64,000 nucleotides of DNA from Breznakia pachnodae (lineage in GTDB: Bacteria; Bacillota_I; Bacilli_A; Erysipelotrichales; Erysipelotrichaceae), in assembly GCF_030814225.1 (NCBI RefSeq), contig NZ_JAUSUR010000007.1, forward strand, positions 205,816-269,815. The letters run 5' to 3'. The notes under the pieces are model-generated. The model ran no database searches. It was not told the DNA's origin and saw nothing but the letters and a program-made list of their open reading frames with translations. Positions 29,307 through 37,391 of this stretch are shown here, piece by piece; the first letter of the stretch is position 1, and each line of letters opens with the position of its first letter. The translations under genes were made by a program, and so were the position numbers.

Positions 29307-29766
29307 ATGAAATCACATCCCTAACTGTAATTTTATCATTTTTATTACACATAGTAATATTAAATGTTTTAGAATTAGTAAAAATCATTATAACTGTTGG
29401 ATCTAAATCATTGTTTAAGATCTTATCTTTATCAAACCTTACCAATTCATCACCTTCTTTTACTTTCTCACCTTGTTTCACTAATGTTGTAAATCCATCC
29501 CCTCGAAGATTTACTGTATCAATTCCAACATGGATAAGTATCTCTAAGCCATCTTTACGCTTAATTCCAACTGCATGACCTGTTGGAAACACCATAATAA
29601 CTTCTCCATCTATTGGACTTGATATAACATTATTGTCCGGATAAATACCACAGCCAATCCCCATTACATCTGTGCTATATGTACTATCATTTATATTTTC
29701 TTGCTTTACATATGTTCCATCAACTGGAGAAAAAACTTCAGGTCTATGACTGCGTTTAAACATCAT
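29296..29766 (-). CDS. PTS glucose-family IIA component
   Basis: The 156-residue protein is a complete IIA-Glc domain (VFSPVDGTYVKQEN, then ISSPIDGEVIMVFPTGHAVGI), with the phosphohistidine in ILIHVGIDTV near residue 92. It passes phosphate from HPr to the IIB part of the beta-glucoside transporter and probably to LicT. It is the first gene of the operon, with a good GGAGG site. Confidence 0.92.
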   Translation of the reverse strand: MMFKRSHRPEVFSPVDGTYVKQENINDSTYSTDVMGIGCGIYPDNNVISSPIDGEVIMVFPTGHAVGIKRKDGLEILIHVGIDTVNLRGDGFTTLVKQGEKVKEGDELVRFDKDKILNNDLDPTVIMIFTNSKTFNITMCNKNDKITVRDVISYVK

Positions 29767-29828
29767 CTTTACAAACCACCTCCTTCTATTTAGATTAGAA
29801 TGATTTAGTCTTTTCTACCTTAAACTAC

Positions 29829-29929
29829 AAAAAAAGACCAATATCGAAAATCGATGTTGATCTTGCCTACTTAAAGTAACAATTCAAGCTATCTAAGTTC
29901 ATGATATTTTAAAAGGTGAAGATTGTCAA
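29829..29929 (-). promoter_or_regulatory. Beta-glucoside operon promoter, RAT and conditional terminator
   Basis: On the minus strand, TTGACA (29924-29929), a 17-base spacer and TATCAT (29901-29906) form the promoter. The RAT, GAATTGTTAC...GTAGGCAAGATC (29859-29885), overlaps the 5' arm of a terminator (29836-29862) followed by seven T's. LicT binding to RAT would prevent the terminator folding. Confidence 0.92.
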
Positions 29930-29964
29930 GGATTTTCAGGAAAAGTTGTTGTCCTAGCACCACA

Positions 29965-29993
29965 TAAAAGGAACACATTATGATGTGTTCCTA
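29965..29993 (-). terminator. Terminator after AraC-type gene
   Basis: AGGAACACAT / ATGTGTTCCT form a 10-base stem, followed on the minus strand by TTTT, 7 bases beyond the gene end. Confidence 0.8.
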
Positions 29994-29999
29994 GATATT

Positions 30000-30845
30000 T
30001 TATTTCTTTATAACTGGTAACCACAATTCAATATTGTTATCTTTATCATACAACTCAATATCTGGTGCGTTACCAAATTCATATCCACTTGATGGCAACC
30101 ACTCCATTACCATACGTTTTTGAATATGCTGAATATTCTTTGCATTATCATTCTTACAAGTGAATATCGCCCATGTACATGCAGGCACTTCCAAACTTGC
30201 CATTCCTTCTGGAATCGCTTTAGAACTAGACACTGCAATAAAGTAATCAAACTGGCTGTCCGGAAGATCTGGTTTATAATCACTTACTCCCATTAATCCA
30301 AATGGTGGTTGATCCATAAGTGCTAATATTTCACCAGGCCCTGATGTTGCCATTAAATTTTGCCACATTACAGGAACTGCTTCATAACAGATTCCATCTT
30401 TCATTGTAGTTGTAAGTTTCTTACCAACAATACGAAATGCATCATGACTTTCAATACGGTATTCCATTTCTTCTGCACCAGTTACAGCAAATGTAAACGA
30501 TAGTGGTGGAAATGCTTTGATTATTGCTCCTGGTTTTCTTGCATCACTAGGTGCAATATTATGCATTGCTTTAAATGCTCGATTAAAAGAGTTTGATGAA
30601 CTATAGCCATATTTTATTGCCACATCAATTACCTTTTCTCCATTTCCTAAATCTTCTGCTGCTTTTGATAATCTTCTTGAACGAATATAATCTGCCAAAG
30701 AAATTCCTGCAACCATCATAAACAGACGTTGACAGTGATAACTTGAATATCCTAGGATATCTGCAATCTTTTCGTAATCAATTTCGCCATCTAAGTTCAT
30801 TTCAATATAATCTAAAATCTTGTTAAATCCATCAAACCAGTTCAT
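30000..30845 (-). CDS. AraC-type regulator with GyrI-like effector domain
   Basis: The 281-residue protein has two AraC helix-turn-helix motifs in residues 8-105 (YEKIADILGYSSYHCQRLFM, then DVAIKYGYSSSNSFNRAFKAMHNIAPSDARK). A GyrI-like ligand-binding domain from residue 125 follows (EYRIESHDAFRIVGKKL), like Rob/SoxS-family drug sensors. Such proteins respond to small hydrophobic or cationic compounds. The gene is 12 bases downstream of a stand-alone GyrI-like protein with a related domain, and the two form an operon. Confidence 0.9.
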   Translation of the reverse strand: MNWFDGFNKILDYIEMNLDGEIDYEKIADILGYSSYHCQRLFMMVAGISLADYIRSRRLSKAAEDLGNGEKVIDVAIKYGYSSSNSFNRAFKAMHNIAPSDARKPGAIIKAFPPLSFTFAVTGAEEMEYRIESHDAFRIVGKKLTTTMKDGICYEAVPVMWQNLMATSGPGEILALMDQPPFGLMGVSDYKPDLPDSQFDYFIAVSSSKAIPEGMASLEVPACTWAIFTCKNDNAKNIQHIQKRMVMEWLPSSGYEFGNAPDIELYDKDNNIELWLPVIKK

Positions 30846-30857
30846 AAAGCACTCCTT

Positions 30858-31355
30858 TTACTTTTCTTCTACTGCAATCCAAACCTCTGCGTAATCACCC
30901 AGTCCATTCACTTCTAAATCTGGTGCATGTCCTTCCATATATCCAGTAACATATCCCTGATTCAAGACTTTGTACTCTGCTGTTGGTTCCCACTTTGCAA
31001 TTACATTATACTCTGTTTTTCCAATAGTTTTTTGAGTACATGGAAAGATTGCCCAAGTTCTTGCAGGTATTGTATAACTTTCTAAACCTTCTACTTCATC
31101 TTGTGTAGTTGCTACTGCAATCATGTAATCAAACTTTTGTGCATCGCTTTCATCTACATTATAAATGTTTACACCAATCATTCCTTTTGGATCACCATCC
31201 ATTAGTGATAATAATTTGTTTCGTGTAGCTTCATCTTTCACAAATGACTTCCACATTTTTGGTATTTGCTTATACCCTTGTCTCTTTTCGTTAGTAGTTG
31301 ATAGTTTTAATCCTACCACCTTAATTTCTTCATGCTTTTCAATTCTGTATTCCAT
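30858..31355 (-). CDS. Stand-alone GyrI-like small-molecule-binding protein
   Basis: The 165-residue protein is a single GyrI-like domain: MEYRIEKHEEIKVVGLKLSTT, then MWKSFVKDE and the SYTIPARTWAIFPCT strand. It corresponds to the C-terminal half of the adjacent AraC-type regulator. Proteins of this fold bind or hydrolyse small drugs, or act as gyrase-inhibitor mimics. It is the first gene of a two-gene operon, behind GGAGG. It could sequester the ligand of its neighbour. Confidence 0.85.
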   Translation of the reverse strand: MEYRIEKHEEIKVVGLKLSTTNEKRQGYKQIPKMWKSFVKDEATRNKLLSLMDGDPKGMIGVNIYNVDESDAQKFDYMIAVATTQDEVEGLESYTIPARTWAIFPCTQKTIGKTEYNVIAKWEPTAEYKVLNQGYVTGYMEGHAPDLEVNGLGDYAEVWIAVEEK

Positions 31356-31451
31356 TGTGTTTTTCCTCCTTTAATATATCATTAACTATCTCTATAATAC
31401 AGAACTAATTACAGGTAGACCTCTCTTTTTCTTGCATAGGATGTGAGATTT

Positions 31452-31480
31452 AAAAAAACTGGAAGTTCAGTTCCAGTTTT
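31452..31480 (-). terminator. Terminator of MerR operon
   Basis: AAAACTGGAA / TTCCAGTTTT with a 6-base loop, followed by T's on the minus strand, just after the flavodoxin gene. Confidence 0.85.
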
Positions 31481-31489
31481 ATATAATTA

Positions 31490-32014
31490 TTATTTTACGG
31501 CTACTTCTGATTCTACAATCCATCGTTTTACTTCTTCATAAGCATCATAAACTCGACTGCCTCTTATAGCTAACCCTTTTTTCACCACTGACTCTGAGCA
31601 AGTATCCGCAATATCACTTTCACTTCTACCCATTCCACTTCCTTCATGAGTACAAAACGGTAATACTGTTTTTCCTTTTAAGCCATACATCTCTAAAAAG
31701 GTAAATACTGCCATTGGAGCAGTTGACCACCAATTTGGATACCCTACAAAGATAACATCATATTCATTCATATTATTGACTTGACCTGTTATTTCTGGTC
31801 TTGCGTGTTCATTCAATTCTTTTTTTGCTTCTAGCGTACACTGCTCATAATCTTTTGAATATTCATGTACAGTATCAATTTCAAATAAATCACCACCAGT
31901 GAGTGATTGTATCTTTTGCGCAATCACCTCAGTATTTCCTTGTTTCAAGTCAACAATACTTCCATTGAAATAATTATTTCCTTTTCTAGAATAGTATGCA
32001 ATTAAAACATTCAT
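31490..32014 (-). CDS. Flavodoxin
   Basis: The 174-residue protein opens NVLIAYYSRKGNNYF, with the FMN phosphate loop slightly altered, and continues with VIFVGYPNWWSTAPMAVFTFLE and FCTHEGSGMG. These are features of the flavodoxin/FldA-like family annotated in oxidoreductive operons. It carries electrons or reduces small substrates. It is the last gene of a MerR-CMD-cupin-flavodoxin operon with close spacing, a combination seen in stress-response clusters. Confidence 0.88.
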   Translation of the reverse strand: MNVLIAYYSRKGNNYFNGSIVDLKQGNTEVIAQKIQSLTGGDLFEIDTVHEYSKDYEQCTLEAKKELNEHARPEITGQVNNMNEYDVIFVGYPNWWSTAPMAVFTFLEMYGLKGKTVLPFCTHEGSGMGRSESDIADTCSESVVKKGLAIRGSRVYDAYEEVKRWIVESEVAVK

Positions 32015-32026
32015 ATATCCTTCCTC

Positions 32027-32449
32027 CTACTTATTTAAATTATTATATTCTTCATCACTTACTTTTTCTAACCATTCATTCGATTTATTGTCACCTGGCA
32101 CTTCAATTGCTAAATGTGCAAACCAACTGTCACTTGCTGCACCATGCCAGTGCTTCACTTCTGCAGGAATATGTACAACATCACCAGTTTTCAGTTTTCT
32201 TGGTTGTTTACCCCACTCCTGAAACCATCCAGTTCCACCAGTAACTAACAATATCTGACCTCCACCATGGTGAATATGCCAGTTATTTCTACATCCTGGT
32301 GCAAAGGTTACATTACCAATTATTACACCTTCCATCGATAACACATTAAGATAACTGTCACCTACAAAATATTGAGCGTATTCTATATTTTCATTACCTA
32401 TTGGAAATACTTCTTTTCCTAAATCTTTTATCATTTCTTCTTTATTCAT
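32027..32449 (-). CDS. Cupin domain protein
   Basis: The 140-residue single-domain cupin has the first motif in CRNNWHIHHGGGQILLVTGGTGWFQEWGK and the second in KTGDVVHIPAEVKHWHGA, both with the expected metal-binding histidines. Family members are typically metal-dependent with diverse reactions. It is spaced 12 bases from its neighbours in the MerR operon. No substrate can be inferred. Confidence 0.9.
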   Translation of the reverse strand: MNKEEMIKDLGKEVFPIGNENIEYAQYFVGDSYLNVLSMEGVIIGNVTFAPGCRNNWHIHHGGGQILLVTGGTGWFQEWGKQPRKLKTGDVVHIPAEVKHWHGAASDSWFAHLAIEVPGDNKSNEWLEKVSDEEYNNLNK

Positions 32450-32461
32450 AAATCATTTCTC

Positions 32462-32785
32462 CTATTCTTCTGTATATACTTCTTTTGCCATATTAAATGC
32501 AGCCCAAGCTTTTGGCCACCCTGCATAGAATGCTGCATGCGTTAGAATCTCTGCTATTTCTTCTTTCGTTACTCCATTCTCTTTTGCCTTACCAATATGA
32601 AACTTTAAAGAACTATCTAAAATCCCACTTGCCATTAATGCTGTCACTGTAACAATACTTCTTGTCTTAGTGGATAAGGCCTCTTCTCTTGACCAAACTT
32701 CACCAAACAGTACATCGTCATTTAATTGTGCAAACTTAGGAGCAAACGTTCCTAATGCATCTCTACCAGCTGTTACTTTTTTCAT
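32462..32785 (-). CDS. Carboxymuconolactone decarboxylase (CMD) family protein
   Basis: The 107-residue protein is a CMD domain: SLKFHIGKAKENGVTKEEIAEILTHAAFYAGWPKAWAAF. The CxxC pair of AhpD-type members is absent, so a peroxidase role is unlikely and a decarboxylase-like or unknown role is more probable. It is the second gene of the MerR operon. Confidence 0.9.
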   Translation of the reverse strand: MKKVTAGRDALGTFAPKFAQLNDDVLFGEVWSREEALSTKTRSIVTVTALMASGILDSSLKFHIGKAKENGVTKEEIAEILTHAAFYAGWPKAWAAFNMAKEVYTEE

Positions 32786-32791
32786 GTTTCT

Positions 32792-33112
32792 TTACCTCCT
32801 TAACTCATAAATCATGAAATCCAATTGATCAAGATTCTTTTGATCATTATGAATTGTTTCTAATGTTTGTTTTCGATACTTACTCAACAAACATATTAAT
32901 TGTTCTTTATTGTCTTCTTTAGACTCTAATAAACTTAGATATCGCTTTATATCTTCCATACAAAATCCCAGCTTTTCCAAAGACATAATCAATCCAAGTC
33001 TTTGGGTGCAACTACCTTCCAATTCATCTTCTCTCAACACCCCACAATCAATGTAGCGATTGATTTGCTTTTTACTAATGGTACATTGCTTCATTAATTG
33101 TTCTTTTTTCAT
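32792..33112 (-). CDS. MerR family regulator
   Basis: I place the start at ATG 33112, seven bases after GGAGG. A TTG three bases earlier is less likely. The 106-residue protein has a MerR helix-turn-helix (KKQINRYIDCGVLREDEL, then LIMSLEKLGFCMEDIKRYLSL) and a coiled-coil C-terminus. It is the first gene of the CMD-cupin-flavodoxin operon and probably its regulator. No metal-binding cysteine cluster is seen. Confidence 0.85.
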   Translation of the reverse strand: MKKEQLMKQCTISKKQINRYIDCGVLREDELEGSCTQRLGLIMSLEKLGFCMEDIKRYLSLLESKEDNKEQLICLLSKYRKQTLETIHNDQKNLDQLDFMIYELRR

Positions 33113-33127
33113 CAATCTACCTCCAAA

Positions 33128-33163
33128 GAAAAAATGCAGTTGCTTACTTACAACTACATTTTA
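33128..33163 (-). terminator. Terminator after LysR gene
   Basis: AAATGCAGTTG and CAACTACATTT pair with one mismatch, followed on the minus strand by a T run, 45 bases beyond the LysR stop and just upstream of merR. Confidence 0.75.
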
Positions 33164-33207
33164 TATCTATATATTTATCATGTCTAATACCTGTTTTTAA
33201 TGATTTA

Positions 33208-34092
33208 TCATACATTTAACGAATGATAAAAAGTATCTAGGAATTTGGAAACTGCTGGTGATAATGCATAATGTTTTTTCCACACCAATACCATTCCTGT
33301 AAATAATTCAGGATATAAAGGAATAAAAATAACATCTTTATTTATATGATTATTATAAGCACCTTCAATCGTAATAATATTACCAACACCGTTGGCAACT
33401 AATGCAACAGAATTGGATAATAAATTATGGGTAGCAACAATATTAAGATCTTCATAACGCCCATGATACCAACTGGCGATTTCATTTTGAACAATTTCAC
33501 GTTTGGTATTTATCAGAGGAATATCTTTCAAATCCATTGCCTCAATCTGTTTCTTTTCTGCCAGTTCACTATTCTTATTTACCAATAATCCCCAACGTTC
33601 TTTATGAGGCAAACGAATAAAATCATATTTCTCAATATCTACCGGCTCCAGTAATAGGCCAATATCAACTAAACCTTTATCTAGTTCCTCTTTAATTAAA
33701 TCTGCATTACCTGTATACAAATCATAAGTCACATTTGGATACTGAAGAGAAAACGAACGAATTACTTCTGGTAACAATGTAGTAGAAGCACCACACTCTG
33801 CGCTACCAATATTAATTTGACCTTCGATTGTATCTTCATCACTCTGCAGATCTTTTTCAGCAATCTGAACTAAATTCAAGATTTCCTCTGCCCTTCTACG
33901 TAATAACATGCCAGCATCCGTTAATTGAATTTTCCTTTTTCCTCTTACAAGTAATTGCTTTCCTAACTCATCTTCCAACTGTTTCAGTTGTCTGCTTAAT
34001 GTTGGTTGGGTTAAATGTAATTTTTCAGCCGCTCTAGTGATATTCTCTTCTCTTGCGACAGTTAAAAAATAATAGAGACTTCTTAACTCCAT
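33208..34092 (-). CDS. LysR family transcriptional regulator
   Basis: The 294-residue protein has the standard N-terminal helix-turn-helix (MELRSLYYFLTVAREENITRAAEKL, then TQPTLSRQLKQLEDELGKQLL) and a full periplasmic-binding-like effector domain (about 90-290). It follows the threonine aldolase gene by 19 bases in the same direction, so it probably regulates that gene or itself. The effector is unknown. Confidence 0.9.
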   Translation of the reverse strand: MELRSLYYFLTVAREENITRAAEKLHLTQPTLSRQLKQLEDELGKQLLVRGKRKIQLTDAGMLLRRRAEEILNLVQIAEKDLQSDEDTIEGQINIGSAECGASTTLLPEVIRSFSLQYPNVTYDLYTGNADLIKEELDKGLVDIGLLLEPVDIEKYDFIRLPHKERWGLLVNKNSELAEKKQIEAMDLKDIPLINTKREIVQNEIASWYHGRYEDLNIVATHNLLSNSVALVANGVGNIITIEGAYNNHINKDVIFIPLYPELFTGMVLVWKKHYALSPAVSKFLDTFYHSLNV

Positions 34093-34111
34093 GTTATCAC
34101 CTCACTTTTCG

Positions 34112-35152
34112 TTATTTACAAATATCTAATATATCTTTTTCAAGTGCCTGTATCTGTTCTTCCTTAGCTGCCCAGCTAATACAGAAACGAACACAACTAT
34201 AATTTTCATCAATTCTTTCCCAGAATGTGAAAGAATACTTTTCAGCTAGTTTTTCCATCTGCGATTTATGTAAAATAGGAAATTGCTGATTCGTAGGCGA
34301 ATCCACCAACATTTGTACATTGCACTTTGCAAATGCTTCTTTAATACGTAACGCATAAGCAACAGCCTGCTTAGAAATATCATAATATAACGAATCCTCA
34401 AACAGTGTTTTAAACTGAATTCCTAACAATCTTCCTTTTGCCATTAATCCACCATGTTGCTTCATATGATAACGAAAATCTTTTTGTATTTCCTTATTCG
34501 GTATAACGACTGCTTCACCAAACAATGCTCCTACTTTAGTTCCACCAATATAAAATACATCTGTTAACTTTGTAATATCTTTTAGGCTTGCATCATTTTC
34601 AGGTGCACCCAATGCATAACCAAGTCTTGCACCATCGATATAGAATATCAATCCGGACTTTCGACAAAACTCACTAATTTCTGTTAACTCTTTCAAACTA
34701 TACAAGGTACCAATTTCTGTTGGTTGCGAAATAAATACCATGCCTGGCTGCACCACATGTTCACGGTTCGCATCATTTACATGTTCATTCCAAGCAGCTT
34801 CAAGTTGTTCAACTTTCACTTTTCCATCATCACTTGCAAGCGTTAATACCTTATGACCACAGGCTTCAATTGCTCCTGTCTCATGTGTATTAATGTGAGC
34901 GCTAATTGGACACAAGACTCCCTGGTGTGGTCTTAGACAAGCAGAAATAACTGTCGCATTTGCTTGTGTACCACCAACCATAAATTCTACGCTTATATCT
35001 TCACTTCCACATGCTTTTTTTATATATTCTCTTGCTTTTCCACAATATTCATCTGTACTATATCCAGGTGTCTGTTCCATATTTGTTTCCACTAAAGCCT
35101 GCATTATTAACGGATGTGCACCTTCTGCATAATCACATTCAAAACGAATCAT
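34112..35152 (-). CDS. Low-specificity L-threonine aldolase (beta-eliminating lyase family)
   Basis: The 346-residue PLP enzyme has the pyridoxal-binding lysine in YIGGTKVGALFGEAV, the ISAHINTHETGAIEACG and FYIDGARLGYAL segments, and the family fold. It cleaves L-threonine or allo-threonine to glycine and acetaldehyde. It starts behind AGGAGG. Its upstream region holds a long hairpin and a bidirectional terminator. Confidence 0.9.
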   Translation of the reverse strand: MIRFECDYAEGAHPLIMQALVETNMEQTPGYSTDEYCGKAREYIKKACGSEDISVEFMVGGTQANATVISACLRPHQGVLCPISAHINTHETGAIEACGHKVLTLASDDGKVKVEQLEAAWNEHVNDANREHVVQPGMVFISQPTEIGTLYSLKELTEISEFCRKSGLIFYIDGARLGYALGAPENDASLKDITKLTDVFYIGGTKVGALFGEAVVIPNKEIQKDFRYHMKQHGGLMAKGRLLGIQFKTLFEDSLYYDISKQAVAYALRIKEAFAKCNVQMLVDSPTNQQFPILHKSQMEKLAEKYSFTFWERIDENYSCVRFCISWAAKEEQIQALEKDILDICK

Positions 35153-35252
35153 ACTAGTCCTCCTATTTTTCTTTTATTATATCATTTTTCTTATATTCTA
35201 TCTTCTATCCATTTTTAGTTAAACTATATCCCTTGTGATTCGATTTAATACT

Positions 35253-35303
35253 ATGTTTCAATAGTGCTAACTTTAAATAGATATGTTAGCACCAATGAAA
35301 CAT
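35253..35303. repeat. Long imperfect inverted repeat upstream of the aldolase gene
   Basis: Two 8-base perfect arms, ATGTTTCA/TGAAACAT (35253-35260, 35296-35303) and GTGCTAAC/GTTAGCAC (35264-35271, 35285-35292), enclose a 13-base loop with a 3-base internal loop. It could be a stem-loop in a transcript, a protein site, or a remnant of a small mobile repeat. No second copy was seen in the window. Confidence 0.45.
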
Positions 35304-35311
35304 TGTATACT

Positions 35312-35352
35312 AAAAAAGTGGGACCAACATTATTTTGGTTTACCACTTTTTT
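35312..35352. terminator. Bidirectional terminator of the surface module, copy A
   Basis: AAAAAAGTGG and CCACTTTTTT flank an inner CCAA/TTGG stem. It is placed after the structured element at 35390-35496 on the minus strand. Confidence 0.8.
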
Positions 35353-35389
35353 ATTTTACTCTATTCCCTAAATGACATAGAGTAATTTC

Positions 35390-35496
35390 GTGCATAAAGA
35401 TTGTTGTTTATAGTTGAGGGCGAGTCACTATAAAACGTCTTTAGTTCACCATGTGTTGAAGGGCGGGAACAACTTGTCTTTATGCTCTTTATGCAC
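35390..35496 (-). ncRNA. Structured 3' element, copy A
   Basis: This 107-base element lies between the cohesin-type gene (ending 35511) and the terminator. Its ends are perfect inverted repeats (GTGCATAAAGA / TCTTTATGCAC), GTTGTT pairs with AACAAC inside, and two inner hairpins carry the related loop sequences TTGAGGGCGAG and TTGAAGGGCGGG (plus-strand reading). A second copy at 40387 is about 85-90% identical and keeps the pairing. It is probably a folded RNA in the 3' untranslated region. Function unknown. Confidence 0.6.
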
Positions 35497-35510
35497 AATG
35501 TATTCTTTTC

Positions 35511-37367
35511 CTATTCTGCTTTCTTTCTTCTTACTACACCGAAGATTCCTAACGAAGAAACTCCTAGCATCATCATTAATAATCCCATGTTTGTATTATC
35601 ACCTGTTTTCACATCAGCAGCTGTTGATGGTTTTACATCTGTTCCTGTTGTTTTATCAGGTGCTTTACTTGGGTTCGTTGGATTACCTGGTATAGTTGGG
35701 TTTGTAGGATTTGTGGGTGTAGTAATCTCATCTTTTGCTGTTACTACCACTTTTGCAGTTGCAACTTTTGAACCATCTGTCACAGAAGTAGCTTCTACTG
35801 TAATAACCGTTCCTACTTTTTCATCTTCACCAACCGTTAATGTTGCACTACCACTAAGTAATTTAGCTTTCGTGTTTGTTTCAATTTTAGTATCTTTTGA
35901 TGTAGCACCTGTAATACTCCATTCTACTCCACCATTCTTTTTATCATTTCCTACTAATGCTGTGAAATCTTGTGTACTTCCTTGTTTCACTTCTGCATTC
36001 ATTGGATCAATTGTAATTGTGATTTCTGGTGCTTCTACTACCATCACATCTGCACTAGCACTCTTACTTGGATCTTTTACTGATGTAGCAATTACTTTTA
36101 AGTCTGTAGCTGTTTCATCTTCTGAAACCGTTAATTTCCCATCTATTAGTGTTGTTTTATCAGACTTGTTTCCTTCTAACTTCCACGTAACACCATCGTT
36201 AGTCAAATCATTTGTAACTGTTGCTTTGAAGTCTTGAGCGCTTCCTTTTTCTACTGTTGCACTCGTTGGATTCACTACCACTGAGATTTCCACTAATGAC
36301 ACTTTTGCAGTTGCTGTTACTTTCTTTTCTTCAGTAGCATTGTTTTCAGCTGTCGCAGTTACTGTCAATTCACTAGCTATTTCGTCTTTATCAATTGTTA
36401 ATTCTCCTGTATTTACATCAATTATAGTTCCTGCATGTTTTGCACCTGTTAATGAATATTTAATTACTGTCCCTGCTTCAGTAGTTACTGCTTTGGCTGT
36501 AAAGTTTACTGTATGACCTTCATTCTTAAATAGCTTTTTAGATGTTGGATTAATCGTTAATGATAATCCTGGTTTTTTTGTCACAGCAACTGTTGCTGTT
36601 ACTTTCTTGCTTGGATCTTTAACAGAAGCAGCTGTAACAATTAAACTTGTTGCACTCTCACCTTCCGCAATTGTTAGTTTTCCATTTCCATCAATTGTAG
36701 AACCTGCAGTACTGTTTACTGACCATGTAATTCCTTTTGCTGGTGTATCATCATTTGTAACCGTAGCCGCAAATGTCCCACTTTGACCCTTCATAATTGA
36801 AGTAGGATTTCCTGGATTCATTGCGATACTTACAGGTGGATTATATTTTACTGTTGCATCTGTTACTGAAACTTCTGTTGCCAGACGATCATTTACATCC
36901 TTCCCAGAAACTTCATATTGTAATCCTAGTCCTACATCATATTCTTCAAATAAAGCTTCTACTCCAGCCTCTACTTCAGTTGTATTTTTTAATACATCTT
37001 TAAAGTTCAAAGTAATTGTAAGGGTTTGTTTTTTTACTGATGGATAATCTAAACGAATATCCATTACTCCTGGCACTACTTCATTTCTAATGATGACAAA
37101 ATCAGTATTATTAATACTATCTAATGTCATTAATGCCGGATCCCATTTTAATGTTAATTTACATGTACTAAAATAATCCAAAGTTGGATCAAGCTCAAAT
37201 TTGTAAGTAACTGAAGCATTTCCACCTCTTTGAGTTACTTCTGCATCACTACCCGTTACCACGACTACTTCATCATCTGCACTTATAGTAGTTGAGAAGT
37301 TTGCTATTCCTAAAAGCATTCCCAACACTAAGAACAAACTCATTACTCTTCTTATCATTTTCTTCAT
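35511..37367 (-). CDS. Wall-anchored cohesin-like protein with four Ig-like repeats (copy A)
   Basis: The 618-residue protein has a signal peptide (1-30). An N-terminal cohesin-like domain (about 34-175: GNASVTYKFELDP, then TCKLTLKWDPALMTLDSINN and LTITLNFKDVL) is followed by four Ig-like repeats of about 85 residues, each opening I.INP.S..V.KG. A proline/threonine spacer follows, then a KTG-type sorting tail (VKTGDNTN, hydrophobic helix, RRKKAE). It is predicted to be covalently anchored by sortase. It lies 24 bases downstream of the dockerin-type gene, in one operon. The cohesin call is pattern-based. Confidence 0.72.
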   Translation of the reverse strand: MKKMIRRVMSLFLVLGMLLGIANFSTTISADDEVVVVTGSDAEVTQRGGNASVTYKFELDPTLDYFSTCKLTLKWDPALMTLDSINNTDFVIIRNEVVPGVMDIRLDYPSVKKQTLTITLNFKDVLKNTTEVEAGVEALFEEYDVGLGLQYEVSGKDVNDRLATEVSVTDATVKYNPPVSIAMNPGNPTSIMKGQSGTFAATVTNDDTPAKGITWSVNSTAGSTIDGNGKLTIAEGESATSLIVTAASVKDPSKKVTATVAVTKKPGLSLTINPTSKKLFKNEGHTVNFTAKAVTTEAGTVIKYSLTGAKHAGTIIDVNTGELTIDKDEIASELTVTATAENNATEEKKVTATAKVSLVEISVVVNPTSATVEKGSAQDFKATVTNDLTNDGVTWKLEGNKSDKTTLIDGKLTVSEDETATDLKVIATSVKDPSKSASADVMVVEAPEITITIDPMNAEVKQGSTQDFTALVGNDKKNGGVEWSITGATSKDTKIETNTKAKLLSGSATLTVGEDEKVGTVITVEATSVTDGSKVATAKVVVTAKDEITTPTNPTNPTIPGNPTNPSKAPDKTTGTDVKPSTAADVKTGDNTNMGLLMMMLGVSSLGIFGVVRRKKAE

Positions 37368-37391
37368 TTTTCGTTCCTCTTTATCCTTTTC

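Noticed and set aside
35390..35496. The duplicated 3' element as a CRISPR repeat or insertion sequence
   Set aside because: There are only two copies 5 kb apart within a larger tandem duplication, with no spacer array, no transposase and no target duplication visible.
35482..36237. Long plus-strand open frames opposite the Ig-repeat and beta-helix genes
   Set aside because: These are shadows of repetitive coding sequence. Their translations are low-complexity Val/Thr/Ser strings with no plausible start.
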